IMG/VR virus record: IMGVR_UViG_3300008117_008517
Coordinates: 1-64,000 of that record
DNA from: a virus
Length of the DNA: 64,000 nt
Strand: one strand, 5' to 3'
Below the pieces are notes generated by a model. That model was not told the DNA's origin. It saw only the letters and a list, made by a program, of their open reading frames with translations, and did no database searches. Positions 7,157 through 15,120 of this stretch are shown one piece after another. A program made the translations under genes and the position numbers. Each line of letters begins with the position of its first letter. The first letter of the stretch is position 1.

Positions 7157-7402
7157 CTATATATTATTTAAATTTTGTGGTGGTTCATTACCATATTCTT
7201 TAATTCCTTCAATTAGTTCCGAATTTTTACAAGTTATCCGTTCTTCAACGCACTTACCATCTGCGAATTTGAACCCATCGATGAAAGATGTTATCGAAAT
7301 TGATTTATTATAATCTTTAAATCTAAAGAGATTACCATCTATGTAAAGTGCCTCACATTCATCACCACCGTCTGAGAAATCAACAATAGTAAATCTTTTC
7401 AT
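7157..7402 (-). CDS. Small protein, 81 aa
   Basis: Begins MKRFTIVDFSDGGDE, a shortened form of the recurring N-terminal peptide. A mixed strand protein (ALYIDGNLFRFKDYNKSISITSFIDGFKFADG) with no recognised domain. It is followed after 3 bases by the 6488-7153 gene, which also starts MKRF, so the two may be related at their N-termini. Confidence 0.6.
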   Translation of the reverse strand: MKRFTIVDFSDGGDECEALYIDGNLFRFKDYNKSISITSFIDGFKFADGKCVEERITCKNSELIEGIKEYGNEPPQNLNNI

Positions 7403-7405
7403 AGA

Positions 7406-7416
7406 TTATATATAAA
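7406..7416 (-). promoter_or_regulatory. Phage promoter-like TTATATATAA
   Basis: On the minus strand TTATATATAA lies 4 bases before the ATG at 7402. Confidence 0.5.
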
Positions 7417-7419
7417 ACA

Positions 7420-7445
7420 AAAAGAAGTCTTTTAAGACTTCTTTT
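7420..7445 (-). terminator. Palindromic intrinsic terminator
   Basis: AAAAGAAGTCTT-TT-AAGACTTCTTTT, a near-perfect palindrome between the lipoprotein gene (ending 7471) and the promoter of the next minus-strand gene. Confidence 0.75.
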
Positions 7446-7470
7446 AAATGGTTGATGATTCACCTAAAAA

Positions 7471-7800
7471 TTATTTACCGTAAGCAAATTTTTGTTTTTT
7501 TCTAAAAACTCTAACTTTTCCACCAGAACCTCTTTCACTTCTTGTTCTAGTATATCTGATGAATTCGTGCTCTCTTCTAGGAATAAACACCCATCCATTT
7601 TTTCCTTTGAAAAAGTAGGTGTGTCTTGTTCTCATTTTTCGGTTCTTAGAAAAAAGACCATCAGATACGGTTAGATTTCTGTGCTCAAAACTTTCTTTTT
7701 TAGTTTTTTTAGGTTTGTAAATTTCAACTTCTTTTTGAATTGAACATGATTCAAAAAACATGGGCATTGCCAAAAGTAATATGTAAATAAATTTTCTCAT
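7471..7800 (-). CDS. Small basic lipoprotein
   Basis: 109 residues. Signal peptide MRKFIYILLLAMPMFFESC with a lipobox ending at Cys19. The mature protein is very basic (many K/R, for example RKMRTRHTYFFKGK and the last 20 residues), which is unusual for a lipoprotein and could mean binding to LPS, peptidoglycan or nucleic acid. No family recognised. TTATATATAA lies 3 bases before the ATG; terminators lie on both sides, so it is a single-gene unit. Confidence 0.65.
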   Translation of the reverse strand: MRKFIYILLLAMPMFFESCSIQKEVEIYKPKKTKKESFEHRNLTVSDGLFSKNRKMRTRHTYFFKGKNGWVFIPRREHEFIRYTRTRSERGSGGKVRVFRKKQKFAYGK

Positions 7801-7803
7801 AGA

Positions 7804-7813
7804 TTATATATAA
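7804..7813 (-). promoter_or_regulatory. Phage promoter-like TTATATATAA
   Basis: Same motif and spacing as at 7406: the minus-strand core lies 3 bases before the ATG at 7800. Confidence 0.5.
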
Positions 7814-7820
7814 TCGTCTG

Positions 7821-7864
7821 AAATCCTTATTGGATAAGGATTTGGGGAAATTCAATAATTTCCC
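7821..7864 (-). terminator. Two back-to-back hairpins
   Basis: AAATCCTTA-TTGGA-TAAGGATTT (7821-7843) and GGGAAATT-CAAT-AATTTCCC (7845-7864) lie between the stop of the 7885-8805 gene and the promoter of the lipoprotein gene. U-tracts are weak, so they may be a terminator, an mRNA 3'-end stabiliser or a processing site. Confidence 0.5.
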
Positions 7865-7884
7865 TGCTATGAAGAAAATAATTT

Positions 7885-8805
7885 TTAAATTTTTTTTATG
7901 AGACCTTTAGACTCGGCTTCTAGAAATTTGAGAACGTAGTTTTTATCGTAAAAATTGATAATTTTAGACCAATTGTCAGTTGCAAATTCTCTGAACCAAC
8001 CAGAACAAAGTGTGGTACAAATTCTCATAAGAGACCAATTAAATGCATCTTTTGATGATATTGGCTCAGAGATCCCATTAAGCATTGGTATTATCTTTCT
8101 TTCAAGAGCAATGACATATGATTCTTCTAAAACACATTTCACTTTCTTTTCAAATGAAAAATTATCCCATAGTGATTTCTCACACCAAGCATTTGATTCA
8201 TTATTTTGCATATCCTCATAAATTGGCCTTGAATAGTGAGCCATTACTTTATGAAGATCATCGTGAACATAGAAGTATTTAACTAACCCCTCTGATTGAC
8301 CAAAGAAATTATCGGTAGATTTCTTTAGTGATGGTGTTTTCAATTTGCCGATTCTAACTTCAGTTTCAATAAAATTTGATTTTGTAATTTCTTTTAATTT
8401 ATCTTCTTTGAGTAAATCTAAAAGTAGATTGTAGTCTTTGATATGTTTTTCAAACTTTATGGGAAAATTAATGTGACTCTTCTTTAAAGAAAGTAAAACT
8501 TCTAAAGATGCAAATCTAAGACCATGTTCAATCTCTGAATTTTGGGAATCATATTCTAGGTATTTTTTTAAAGAATTAGATTCACTGGAATTTAAAATTT
8601 CAACATTATTCGTTGTGAAGAATTTATCTCTATTTTGAATATCAATTAAGGTAGTAATATTTTTCTGTGATTTTACTTTAGTCGGATTTAGAAAAGTAAT
8701 AAGTCTTTCGATATCAGTATTTTCAGCAATGATATCGATATCTTTAACTTTCCTTTCTAGTTTAGGAAAGTGATATGTTAAAGCTTTTGAACCTACAACT
8801 AACAT
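7885..8805 (-). CDS. Nucleotidyltransferase-like protein
   Basis: 306 residues. The start MLVVGSKALTYHFPKLERKVKDIDII has the G-S...D-x-D layout of the minimal nucleotidyltransferase fold (G5-S6, D22, D24), followed by helical regions including a His-rich segment (FYVHDDLHKVMAHYSRP). Related folds transfer AMP or similar groups to proteins or small molecules and include toxin-type enzymes. The third acidic residue is not obvious. The gene starts 1 base after the stop of the upstream small gene. Confidence 0.62.
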   Translation of the reverse strand: MLVVGSKALTYHFPKLERKVKDIDIIAENTDIERLITFLNPTKVKSQKNITTLIDIQNRDKFFTTNNVEILNSSESNSLKKYLEYDSQNSEIEHGLRFASLEVLLSLKKSHINFPIKFEKHIKDYNLLLDLLKEDKLKEITKSNFIETEVRIGKLKTPSLKKSTDNFFGQSEGLVKYFYVHDDLHKVMAHYSRPIYEDMQNNESNAWCEKSLWDNFSFEKKVKCVLEESYVIALERKIIPMLNGISEPISSKDAFNWSLMRICTTLCSGWFREFATDNWSKIINFYDKNYVLKFLEAESKGLIKKI

Positions 8806-8806
8806 T

Positions 8807-9043
8807 TTAGTAACTTGAGTCTAAATATGAACTATCATCGGTGTCGGTGTATGAGACTGCACCATCTTCGTTAAAATCTACTCGGTTATCTTTGATTAAA
8901 TTTTTATCAATCTTTACTCCGAATTCATTTTTATTTAGTTCATCAATGATTTCTTCAAACTGCTCACGACCTATCTCTTCATTTGTGAATCTACTTATTG
9001 CATCATCTAAAGATTGATAAAATTCAAGTAGTTTTTTATTCAT
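8807..9043 (-). CDS. Small acidic protein, 78 aa
   Basis: Helical N-terminal half (LLEFYQSLDDAISRF...EEIIDELN) and an acidic end with repeated DS/DT (SYTDTDDSSYLDSSY). No family recognised. It lies between the upstream small gene, with which it overlaps by 8 bases, and the nucleotidyltransferase-like gene; the tight spacing suggests co-translation and perhaps a shared role. Confidence 0.6.
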   Translation of the reverse strand: MNKKLLEFYQSLDDAISRFTNEEIGREQFEEIIDELNKNEFGVKIDKNLIKDNRVDFNEDGAVSYTDTDDSSYLDSSY

Positions 9044-9281
9044 TGTCTATAATTTTATTAATTTGAAAATCTCTAACTTCAGAAACTGATACAAACCTAC
9101 CTACATTATAAACGCGGAAAGACCACTCTTCAAGAATGACTGATGCGAAGTTATTAGTTTCAACTTTTCCTTGAAATTTTTTAACTGTATATGTTTTACC
9201 GAATTCCAATTCAGAGTTACTTGGTAGTATACAAATAACTTTATCACCAGTTTCAAATATTTTATCAGTTGTGATTTTCAC
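9036..9281 (-). CDS. Small SH3-like protein, 81 aa (GTG start)
   Basis: Starts with GTG at 9281, only 4 bases after a TATATTTG box (9286-9293, minus strand), so the mRNA would be leaderless. The sequence TGDKVICILPS...GKTYTVKKF...SVILEEW is typical of a small SH3-like beta barrel often seen in phage accessory proteins. Partner and function unknown. Confidence 0.6.
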   Translation of the reverse strand: MKITTDKIFETGDKVICILPSNSELEFGKTYTVKKFQGKVETNNFASVILEEWSFRVYNVGRFVSVSEVRDFQINKIIDNE

Positions 9282-9285
9282 TTTT

Positions 9286-9293
9286 CAAATATA
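9286..9293 (-). promoter_or_regulatory. Bacteroidetes-type -7 box TATATTTG
   Basis: Minus-strand TATATTTG, 4 bases before a GTG start codon; predicted leaderless transcript. Confidence 0.5.
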
Positions 9294-9299
9294 AATAAA

Positions 9300-9506
9300 T
9301 TATTCTAAAATAGAATTTATTTTATTATCTAATTTTAAAATTTCGTAAATTTTATCAGAAATGGAAAACACGAAATCATTGGAATTGTCTTTACAAGTTA
9401 TAAAATAAGTATCACCTATTTTATCTTCTTTTATTATCTCGAGACTACACATGAATCGATCATCAACTTGATAGTCAATACCTGCGATACAAATTGGATA
9501 TTCCAT
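9300..9506 (-). CDS. Hypothetical small protein, 68 aa
   Basis: Strand-rich (CIAGIDYQVDDRFMCSLEII, GDTYFITCKD, DFVFSISDKIYEIL), probably a small beta barrel like its neighbour at 9036-9281. No family recognised. First gene of a minus-strand group; divergent from the large gene at 9597. Confidence 0.55.
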   Translation of the reverse strand: MEYPICIAGIDYQVDDRFMCSLEIIKEDKIGDTYFITCKDNSNDFVFSISDKIYEILKLDNKINSILE

Positions 9507-9564
9507 ACATTTTTTACCAATTTTTACAAAAAAGTTTCAAGGCTTGAAAATGGTCTGTATAAAA

Positions 9565-9574
9565 TAATATATAA
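9565..9574 (+). promoter_or_regulatory. Phage promoter-like TAATATATAA
   Basis: TAATATATAA, followed by TTATAAATA (9577-9585), 22 bases before the ATG at 9597. Both late-type cores are present. Confidence 0.5.
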
Positions 9575-9596
9575 CGTTATAAATATTTTTTAAAGT

Positions 9597-11279
9597 ATGA
9601 AATGGATTAAACCTAGAAATAGATTTGTAAATGAAGAGGCAAAACTTAGAGATGTAATTCTCCCAAAACAAGCTGAAGTAGTTGGTAAAACTTGGGGAGA
9701 GTCTTTTCTTGATTTAGAAGAAATCGAAGCAACTGAAAACATTAAACAAGGTAAATGGAAACTATCTGAAGAAGATAAAATCGAAGTTTTAGGTAAATTC
9801 TTTCAGGTAGATTTAAAATCTATTTATAATTCATTTGAATCACTTCCTGATAAATTTGCTGAAGTTTTTAATGAGTCAATAGACACTTCTTTAATAAAAG
9901 AAGATAAAGATAAATTCGAGAAAATATTAGATAACTTTAATATTAAAAAGCCATCAATTAATCAAATCGGTGTTTTGACAGATCCAGTATTTAGAAAGAT
10001 ATCAGTTAGTGAAACACTTGCTTCTGAAATAATTGTAAGAGATGAAACTGGAAGACCTATAATGGGTGAAGATGGAAGACCACAAAAAGTTGGTAAAGAA
10101 CCTGGTGAAATCGTTTATTCAAAAAACTTAGTCAATATCAACGGGTTTGTAGAAGATTTTAATAGATGTTTTTCAGAATTTAAAATTGACAGCTCACTTT
10201 TTTCAAGAGGTGAAATTCAACGATTAATCAGTAGTTCAAAAGAAGATTTTGGAGGTGATAGATATGCAGTTGAAGTAGACCTTTACTCGAGAGATATGTT
10301 TTTGTCTATTCAACACAAAGCAAAAGATATATTGAATATCTCAATATCAAGATTTTATTCTTCTTGTCAACATTTGTATGGTGGTGGCTATAGAAGTCAA
10401 TTATTAGGAAATGTATTTGATCCAAACACAGTTCCAGCTTTTATAATTTTTGATACTCCTATTCATAATAACAGTGGCGTTTTGATTTCTGAACAATTGC
10501 CTCTTTGTAGAATGATGGTCAGAAACATCGAAAGATTTGATGATTCTAAATCTAAGAGTCCTAAAATATTTTTTGACAGAGCTTATCCAGATAGAATGGA
10601 AGAAATAATGGGTAAAATTATAGAAAAATATAGTGAGAATAAAGAAAATTTTGATTCTGGTGATGGTAACTACCTATTCACTCCTGATCTACCAACAGAT
10701 CTAAAATTAAGAGAGCCTTATATGGATAGACTCGGTGTTCAAAGAGGCTACTATATTGGAGTAAATGCTAAGACGTTAAATTTCGGTGGCGATATTGATT
10801 GGTCTCAAACTAAAATTTCACCAAAAGCAAATATTGAAGAAGTAGTAATTGAGACTACTAATTTACCAGATAATTTCTTTAAAATACCACTTAAACCAAA
10901 TTGGATTAAATTCAAGTTTATAAAAATTAATAGTCTTGAACCGTTCAAAAAGATAGTCTCTGATTCTTTTGCGTTTGAGAAATGCTTGATCAGTGAAAAG
11001 TCTATTAAAGATTTACAGAAAATAAATAAGAATATAAAGAAACTACAATTTACCGCTTGTGAACTTCACAAAGTTGAACTAAAGAAGTTTGCGAATCTAG
11101 AGGAATTACAGCTTATTTATTCTATTGATCCAGAAGAATTAGAGAAGTTTATTGAAGGTGTTAATTTCAATAAGCTGATTATATCTGGTGATTTAGTTTC
11201 AGATTCTAAGAACAAGGAACTAATTCAAAATCTAAAAAAACAAAATAAAATCGTAGAGGTAAGAGGACCAGTTATATGA
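9597..11279 (+). CDS. Large shared-peptide protein with SC...FxDRxY region and LRR-like end
   Basis: 560 residues, family not recognised. Residues 1-14 (MKWIKPRNRFVNEE) carry the recurring N-terminal peptide with a possible T4-type cleavage point after VNE. The middle (about 255-340) reads SSCQHLYGG...VPAFIIFDT...KIFFDRAYPD; a similar order, SC, hydrophobic strand, then FxDRxY, is found in the 581-residue protein at 19690. The last 150 residues have Leu/Ile-spaced short repeats (ITKLQFTACELHKVEL-like) resembling an irregular leucine-rich repeat. The TGA overlaps the ATG of the next gene. Injection with DNA from the head is an inference from the N-terminus. Confidence 0.75.
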   Translation: MKWIKPRNRFVNEEAKLRDVILPKQAEVVGKTWGESFLDLEEIEATENIKQGKWKLSEEDKIEVLGKFFQVDLKSIYNSFESLPDKFAEVFNESIDTSLIKEDKDKFEKILDNFNIKKPSINQIGVLTDPVFRKISVSETLASEIIVRDETGRPIMGEDGRPQKVGKEPGEIVYSKNLVNINGFVEDFNRCFSEFKIDSSLFSRGEIQRLISSSKEDFGGDRYAVEVDLYSRDMFLSIQHKAKDILNISISRFYSSCQHLYGGGYRSQLLGNVFDPNTVPAFIIFDTPIHNNSGVLISEQLPLCRMMVRNIERFDDSKSKSPKIFFDRAYPDRMEEIMGKIIEKYSENKENFDSGDGNYLFTPDLPTDLKLREPYMDRLGVQRGYYIGVNAKTLNFGGDIDWSQTKISPKANIEEVVIETTNLPDNFFKIPLKPNWIKFKFIKINSLEPFKKIVSDSFAFEKCLISEKSIKDLQKINKNIKKLQFTACELHKVELKKFANLEELQLIYSIDPEELEKFIEGVNFNKLIISGDLVSDSKNKELIQNLKKQNKIVEVRGPVI

Positions 11280-12910
11280 AAAATTTAAAATATATTAAAC
11301 TTTTTGAGGCATTTGAGTCCTCTAAGATTAGCAAGACTTTAGCTTTTATTAACAAGAGTTCAAGACAGACATTTATTGAAAAGTTGAATAATCTTGCAAA
11401 GTCGATAGATTTTCCAGTTTCTGAACTATCTGATAAGTTTTTACAGTATTTGCCTTTTAACAAGGCACTTGAATTAAATGCTAATATAGAAGACATTCCT
11501 TGTACTGCAACAAGTAAAGGTGAGTTTTCAGATTCAGGTATAGATGGTGAAAAGTGTGAATCTGGCATGATAAAAAGAAAGTGGGGAAGAAGCATAAGAA
11601 CAGTTGGTTGTCCGAATTGTCACGGTACTGGTATTGAGCCTAAAACTAATTTTCCTATTAAGTGGGTTAAGTTTTGGTTTGATAAAGACGGTGACTATGT
11701 TCAGACAAGTGTTACTGATGGGAAAGTCAGACCTCAATCGGATACTGTTTCAGATAAACTTTCTCAAAATCTAAGTGACTATGAGGTAGTGAAAGAATTA
11801 ACACTAGACGAACTTAAAAATCTAACAACTGGTGATTATGTTAAAATCACACTTACAGATGGTAGTGGAAGATCAGTAATAGGACGAGTATTCAAATATG
11901 ATAGAAACCTTAGATCAATTTATATCATACAAAATTTTTGTTCTGGTAGTGAGCCAGATTATAGTAGTGCTTGGAAAAAATTCGGTAGACTTAGCTGGGT
12001 TATAGAATCTGGTAGTGAGTATACGGGTACCCCACTTTTACTTAAGCCCAGAGAGATAGAAAAAGATGAACGACCTAATCCATATACATGGAACGCACTA
12101 CTTGGTAGAAATAATGCAGTTGAATCAAATTTAGATATGAAGAGTAAACTATCTAAGGCTCATTTTGCAATAGTTCTTGATTATTTAGAACTGTCTCAGT
12201 CAGAATTTATAAAAAGAACTGATATACAAACAAAAAGAAAAGAGCAGACTACTGGTGCACTAGCACTTCAAAGTGATGAAGAAATTAGAAAGCAAAATAT
12301 AAATAGGTATATTGAAGAAATAAACAAACGTGTTCAATTCTCTTCTGATTTTTCAAATGTTAAAAATTTAATATCTAGATTATTTGGACTAGGTAAATTC
12401 GGATATTATGTTCTAAGAGGTAGACACTTTAGTGAATTCGATAGTATAATTACATATATGTTCAGATTTCTGAAATCTGGAGATGATCAGCAAGAATTCT
12501 ACTATGAGAGAATCGTTGATAGCTTAAAACCACGTATAAAGTCTAATATTGAATTTAATAAAGAATCTGATGACGTTATGAAGTCAGTTTTTGCAAGTCA
12601 ACCAGATTATATTAAACCACTTCAGTCAAAATTTGAAGAATTAAACGCTGCAATTTACAATAGATTTAAAAGTTTTAATCTTGAAAGTATTGAAGATATC
12701 GAAATATTTTTTCAGAAAATGAAATCTCTTAGAAGTCTTTGGGGAAATTCTGAAAGATTTGATAATTTAAAAAATACAGTCTACTATCCAATTGAGAGCA
12801 TGTCAGATAAATGGAGATTTGAGAGATATCTTTCACAAATTGGAGATTCACAAGTGGATTCAATCATTGAAGATATTGATAGGTTTATTTCAGTTGTTAA
12901 TAAAATTTAA
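11276..12910 (+). CDS. Large shared-peptide protein with DnaJ-type zinc knuckle
   Basis: 544 residues, translationally coupled to the previous gene (ATGA). The N-terminus MKNLKYIKLFEAFESS is the recurring peptide. At about residues 76-118 there is a zinc-ribbon-like region: C-T-A-T, then EKCESG, then CPNCHGTG, the last being identical in style to a DnaJ CxxCxGxG half-repeat. The rest is helical and unrecognised. The pair with 9597-11279 is probably made together and may enter the capsid together. A true chaperone role is unsupported as no J-domain is present. Confidence 0.75.
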   Translation: MKNLKYIKLFEAFESSKISKTLAFINKSSRQTFIEKLNNLAKSIDFPVSELSDKFLQYLPFNKALELNANIEDIPCTATSKGEFSDSGIDGEKCESGMIKRKWGRSIRTVGCPNCHGTGIEPKTNFPIKWVKFWFDKDGDYVQTSVTDGKVRPQSDTVSDKLSQNLSDYEVVKELTLDELKNLTTGDYVKITLTDGSGRSVIGRVFKYDRNLRSIYIIQNFCSGSEPDYSSAWKKFGRLSWVIESGSEYTGTPLLLKPREIEKDERPNPYTWNALLGRNNAVESNLDMKSKLSKAHFAIVLDYLELSQSEFIKRTDIQTKRKEQTTGALALQSDEEIRKQNINRYIEEINKRVQFSSDFSNVKNLISRLFGLGKFGYYVLRGRHFSEFDSIITYMFRFLKSGDDQQEFYYERIVDSLKPRIKSNIEFNKESDDVMKSVFASQPDYIKPLQSKFEELNAAIYNRFKSFNLESIEDIEIFFQKMKSLRSLWGNSERFDNLKNTVYYPIESMSDKWRFERYLSQIGDSQVDSIIEDIDRFISVVNKI

Positions 12911-12956
12911 ACTTTTAGATAGTTTATAACTATTATTTAAGTTAAATTTTTGACGA

Positions 12957-13478
12957 ATGACAGACCCAAAACAATACGGTAATTCTGAAAAAGATCCAGT
13001 CTATGGATATTTGGAAAATCCAAAAGAACTTATATTTATTGATATGGATGGAGTTCTTGCAGACGCTGAATCAAGAATGAAAATCTGGAGTGATAAACTT
13101 GATATTTCAACTACCGAACTTTTTAAGAAAAAGTTATATCACATGCCTGGGTTCTATGCAAATCTTGATCCAATACCTGGGGCTATAGAGGCATTTCAAT
13201 TACTATGTGATCATTATGAAGTTTATATTTTAACAGCTCCATCTTGGGAAAATCCATCTTGTTACACCGATAAAAGACTTTGGGTAGAGAAGTATTTAGG
13301 TGAAAAGGCATTTAAACGACTTATCATAAGTAATGATAAATCACTTTTTAAAGGCAGAGCTATAATCGATGATAGAACAAAATATGGTGTAACAAAGTTT
13401 CAAGGTGAACATATTCACTTTGGAACCGATAAGTTCCCGAACTGGAATTCTGTATTAAAATACCTTAATGTAATATGA
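12957..13478 (+). CDS. 5'(3')-deoxyribonucleotidase-like HAD phosphatase
   Basis: 173 residues. HAD motif I IDMDGVLAD (about 28-36; nucleophile D30, second D32), motif II T in LTAPSW (about 95-100), a Lys in the K-R-LWVEKYL helix and motif III IIDDRTKYG (about 140-148). This is the pattern of 5'-nucleotidase, deoxy (Pyr), C-type proteins, which remove phosphate from (d)NMPs. In a phage it could adjust nucleotide pools during host DNA breakdown. Its TGA overlaps the ATG of a 34-codon gene. Confidence 0.85.
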   Translation: MTDPKQYGNSEKDPVYGYLENPKELIFIDMDGVLADAESRMKIWSDKLDISTTELFKKKLYHMPGFYANLDPIPGAIEAFQLLCDHYEVYILTAPSWENPSCYTDKRLWVEKYLGEKAFKRLIISNDKSLFKGRAIIDDRTKYGVTKFQGEHIHFGTDKFPNWNSVLKYLNVI

Positions 13479-13579
13479 AAAGAATTATAAAATTTTTTGA
13501 AATCCACTTTGGTTGGTTTCTCACAAATGGAAATAAACAAGAAAAGTTTTCAAATTATTTGAAAAAAAAATATAAATAA
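13475..13579 (+). CDS. Micro-ORF, 34 aa
   Basis: ATG at 13475 overlaps the TGA of the nucleotidase gene (ATGA), giving translational coupling. Encodes a short basic aromatic peptide beginning MKRIIKFFEIHFGWFLTNGN and ending in KKKYK. The F-E-x-H-F-G-W-F-L-T-N-G core looks constrained rather than random, and short proteins of this style occur elsewhere, but I cannot check conservation here. Possibly membrane-associated by its amphipathic N-terminal half. Confidence 0.45.
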   Translation: MKRIIKFFEIHFGWFLTNGNKQEKFSNYLKKKYK

Positions 13580-13604
13580 TTATTTCTTTTTTGATAATTT
13601 TTCT

Positions 13605-13612
13605 TATCTTTG
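13605..13612 (+). promoter_or_regulatory. Bacteroidetes-type -7 box TATCTTTG
   Basis: TATCTTTG fits TAnnTTTG and ends 4 bases before the ATG at 13617, so the lipoprotein mRNA would be leaderless. Confidence 0.55.
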
Positions 13613-13616
13613 TTGT

Positions 13617-14132
13617 ATGAAAAATACAATAATTCTTTTCACTGCAACTATTTTTTTGACATCTTGTATGTCTCGTGAGATTCTTTCAAAAGGTCTTATC
13701 TCATCTTACCAACTTGATCAAAATTCACTAGTTGGAACAGAAGTTTATGTTACAGACCCTATTCGAATGAAGTTTGATACACTTGAACAATCGACCCACA
13801 ATAAAAAAGGATTTATTCAAGTTCAACAAATTCAAACTATTGATAAAGTAACTGTTAAAGTTCAATCAAGGGGTATCATTGAAACAGTCAATGATGTTTC
13901 TAGTTCTAGTTCTAGATCGGTAGTTGGTGTTATGTTTGAAGACCGATCTGAACCTCTATATTTTCTTATGACAAAACGTGGGGTATTTGAACTTTTCTTG
14001 GATGAAAACGGAAAAGTACCTTATGGTAAACATAACTATACACTTGTGTCTACACAAATACCACAACTTGAAGTAGTTATCAAGAAGAATAAAAATGTTT
14101 CTTCTAGTAAGATTGTTATGGACGGTTATTGA
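13617..14132 (+). CDS. Lipoprotein, unknown function
   Basis: 171 residues. Signal peptide MKNTIILFTATIFLTSC with lipobox at Cys17. The mature part is strand-rich with a Ser-rich turn (VSSSSSRSVVG at about 95-105). No family recognised. The promoter box is host-like, so expression may be early. Its end overlaps the end of the opposing reductase gene by 17 bases. Confidence 0.68.
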   Translation: MKNTIILFTATIFLTSCMSREILSKGLISSYQLDQNSLVGTEVYVTDPIRMKFDTLEQSTHNKKGFIQVQQIQTIDKVTVKVQSRGIIETVNDVSSSSSRSVVGVMFEDRSEPLYFLMTKRGVFELFLDENGKVPYGKHNYTLVSTQIPQLEVVIKKNKNVSSSKIVMDGY

Positions 14133-14937
14133 TATAATCAATCATCTTTTCTAATAATACATCAGCTCTATTTAGAAATTCATTTGTATTATCAAAGTCT
14201 AAATTTGCTTCATAATAGTCTTTACCTTTATTAATATAAAAAGATTCTATTAGATCTTCTGGTACAATTATACCTGAATATCTGCATTGATAAACTAGAG
14301 GCAAAACTGCATTTTTAACATCCCAAGATTTATCTCCCGTATCTGGTTGATTTCCGTCATAGTCATTTGCACCATCATCACCGTGAGCATAAAATCCGGC
14401 AAATTTTCCTTCTAAGTGATTTTTTAACAAAGATTTATACTCTCCACTGAGTTCGGCGTCCCCTGTAATTTCAGAATTTTTAATGTTACCTTCACCGAAT
14501 ATTTCTAAAGCTTGTTCTTTTGTAATTGTTTGATTTGCACAAACTAACCTATCAAACATCGCCTTTACTTGAGTTGAAACAGAGTACCAGTGAATCGGAG
14601 TAATTACTATGAATCCATCACAGTTTTCTAACTTAGTATAGATATCAGCTTGATACATTAAGTCTGGCGTCTTTGACTCTTTTGAATAACACGAACATGT
14701 CCAGTGACAGTGCATTCCATTTGATGTTGAAATACAACCTTTGCAAGGTTGAATAGTTACTTTACCAACACTAAGATCAATTATTTCCAAGTTTGCAAAA
14801 GGTGACCATTTATCAATTAGATATTCAGCAACCTTTTGTGTTTTAGGGATCTGATTAGCACACCCTTTTTCACGTCTTGGAGATCCTTGAAAAACTAGGA
14901 TCTTTGGTTTATTGTCTGATATCTTTCTAATAATCAT
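14116..14937 (-). CDS. Flavodoxin-fold NAD(P)H:FMN reductase-like protein
   Basis: 273 residues. GSPRREKG (about 18-25) is the FMN phosphate loop; ITPIHWYSVSTQVKAMFDRL (about 116-135) is the second flavin loop and helix seen in NADPH-dependent FMN reductases and iron-sulfur flavoproteins. CKGC (about 64-67) and a C-H-W-T-C-S-C cluster (about 77-83) are extra Cys sites that could hold a metal centre. It would reduce flavin or a quinone-type substrate in the cytoplasm. TAATATATAA on the minus strand lies 3 bases before the ATG. Auxiliary metabolic role inferred. Confidence 0.82.
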   Translation of the reverse strand: MIIRKISDNKPKILVFQGSPRREKGCANQIPKTQKVAEYLIDKWSPFANLEIIDLSVGKVTIQPCKGCISTSNGMHCHWTCSCYSKESKTPDLMYQADIYTKLENCDGFIVITPIHWYSVSTQVKAMFDRLVCANQTITKEQALEIFGEGNIKNSEITGDAELSGEYKSLLKNHLEGKFAGFYAHGDDGANDYDGNQPDTGDKSWDVKNAVLPLVYQCRYSGIIVPEDLIESFYINKGKDYYEANLDFDNTNEFLNRADVLLEKMIDYINNRP

Positions 14938-14940
14938 TAA

Positions 14941-14950
14941 TTATATATTA
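14941..14950 (-). promoter_or_regulatory. Phage promoter-like TAATATATAA
   Basis: Minus-strand TAATATATAA, 3 bases before the ATG at 14937. The remaining ~170 bases up to the subtilisin gene hold only AT-rich sequence and a second TCAATATATAAAA near 15040. Confidence 0.5.
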
Positions 14951-15120
14951 AGAAATTACTATTTAAATAATTTAAATATTTTAGCGACTAGTCTATCAAG
15001 GGATTGACTAAATCTACAAAAAATTCGAGTTTTTTTAATCAATATATAAAATACAATCAAAATTTAAATAATTCAAACACATCAACAGAATTATTAAATA
15101 AAAAAAAATCAATTTCAAAA

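Noticed and set aside
7492-7674. Plus-strand open frame opposite the small lipoprotein gene
   Set aside because: The minus-strand gene has a signal peptide, lipobox, promoter and terminator; the opposite frame has none of these.
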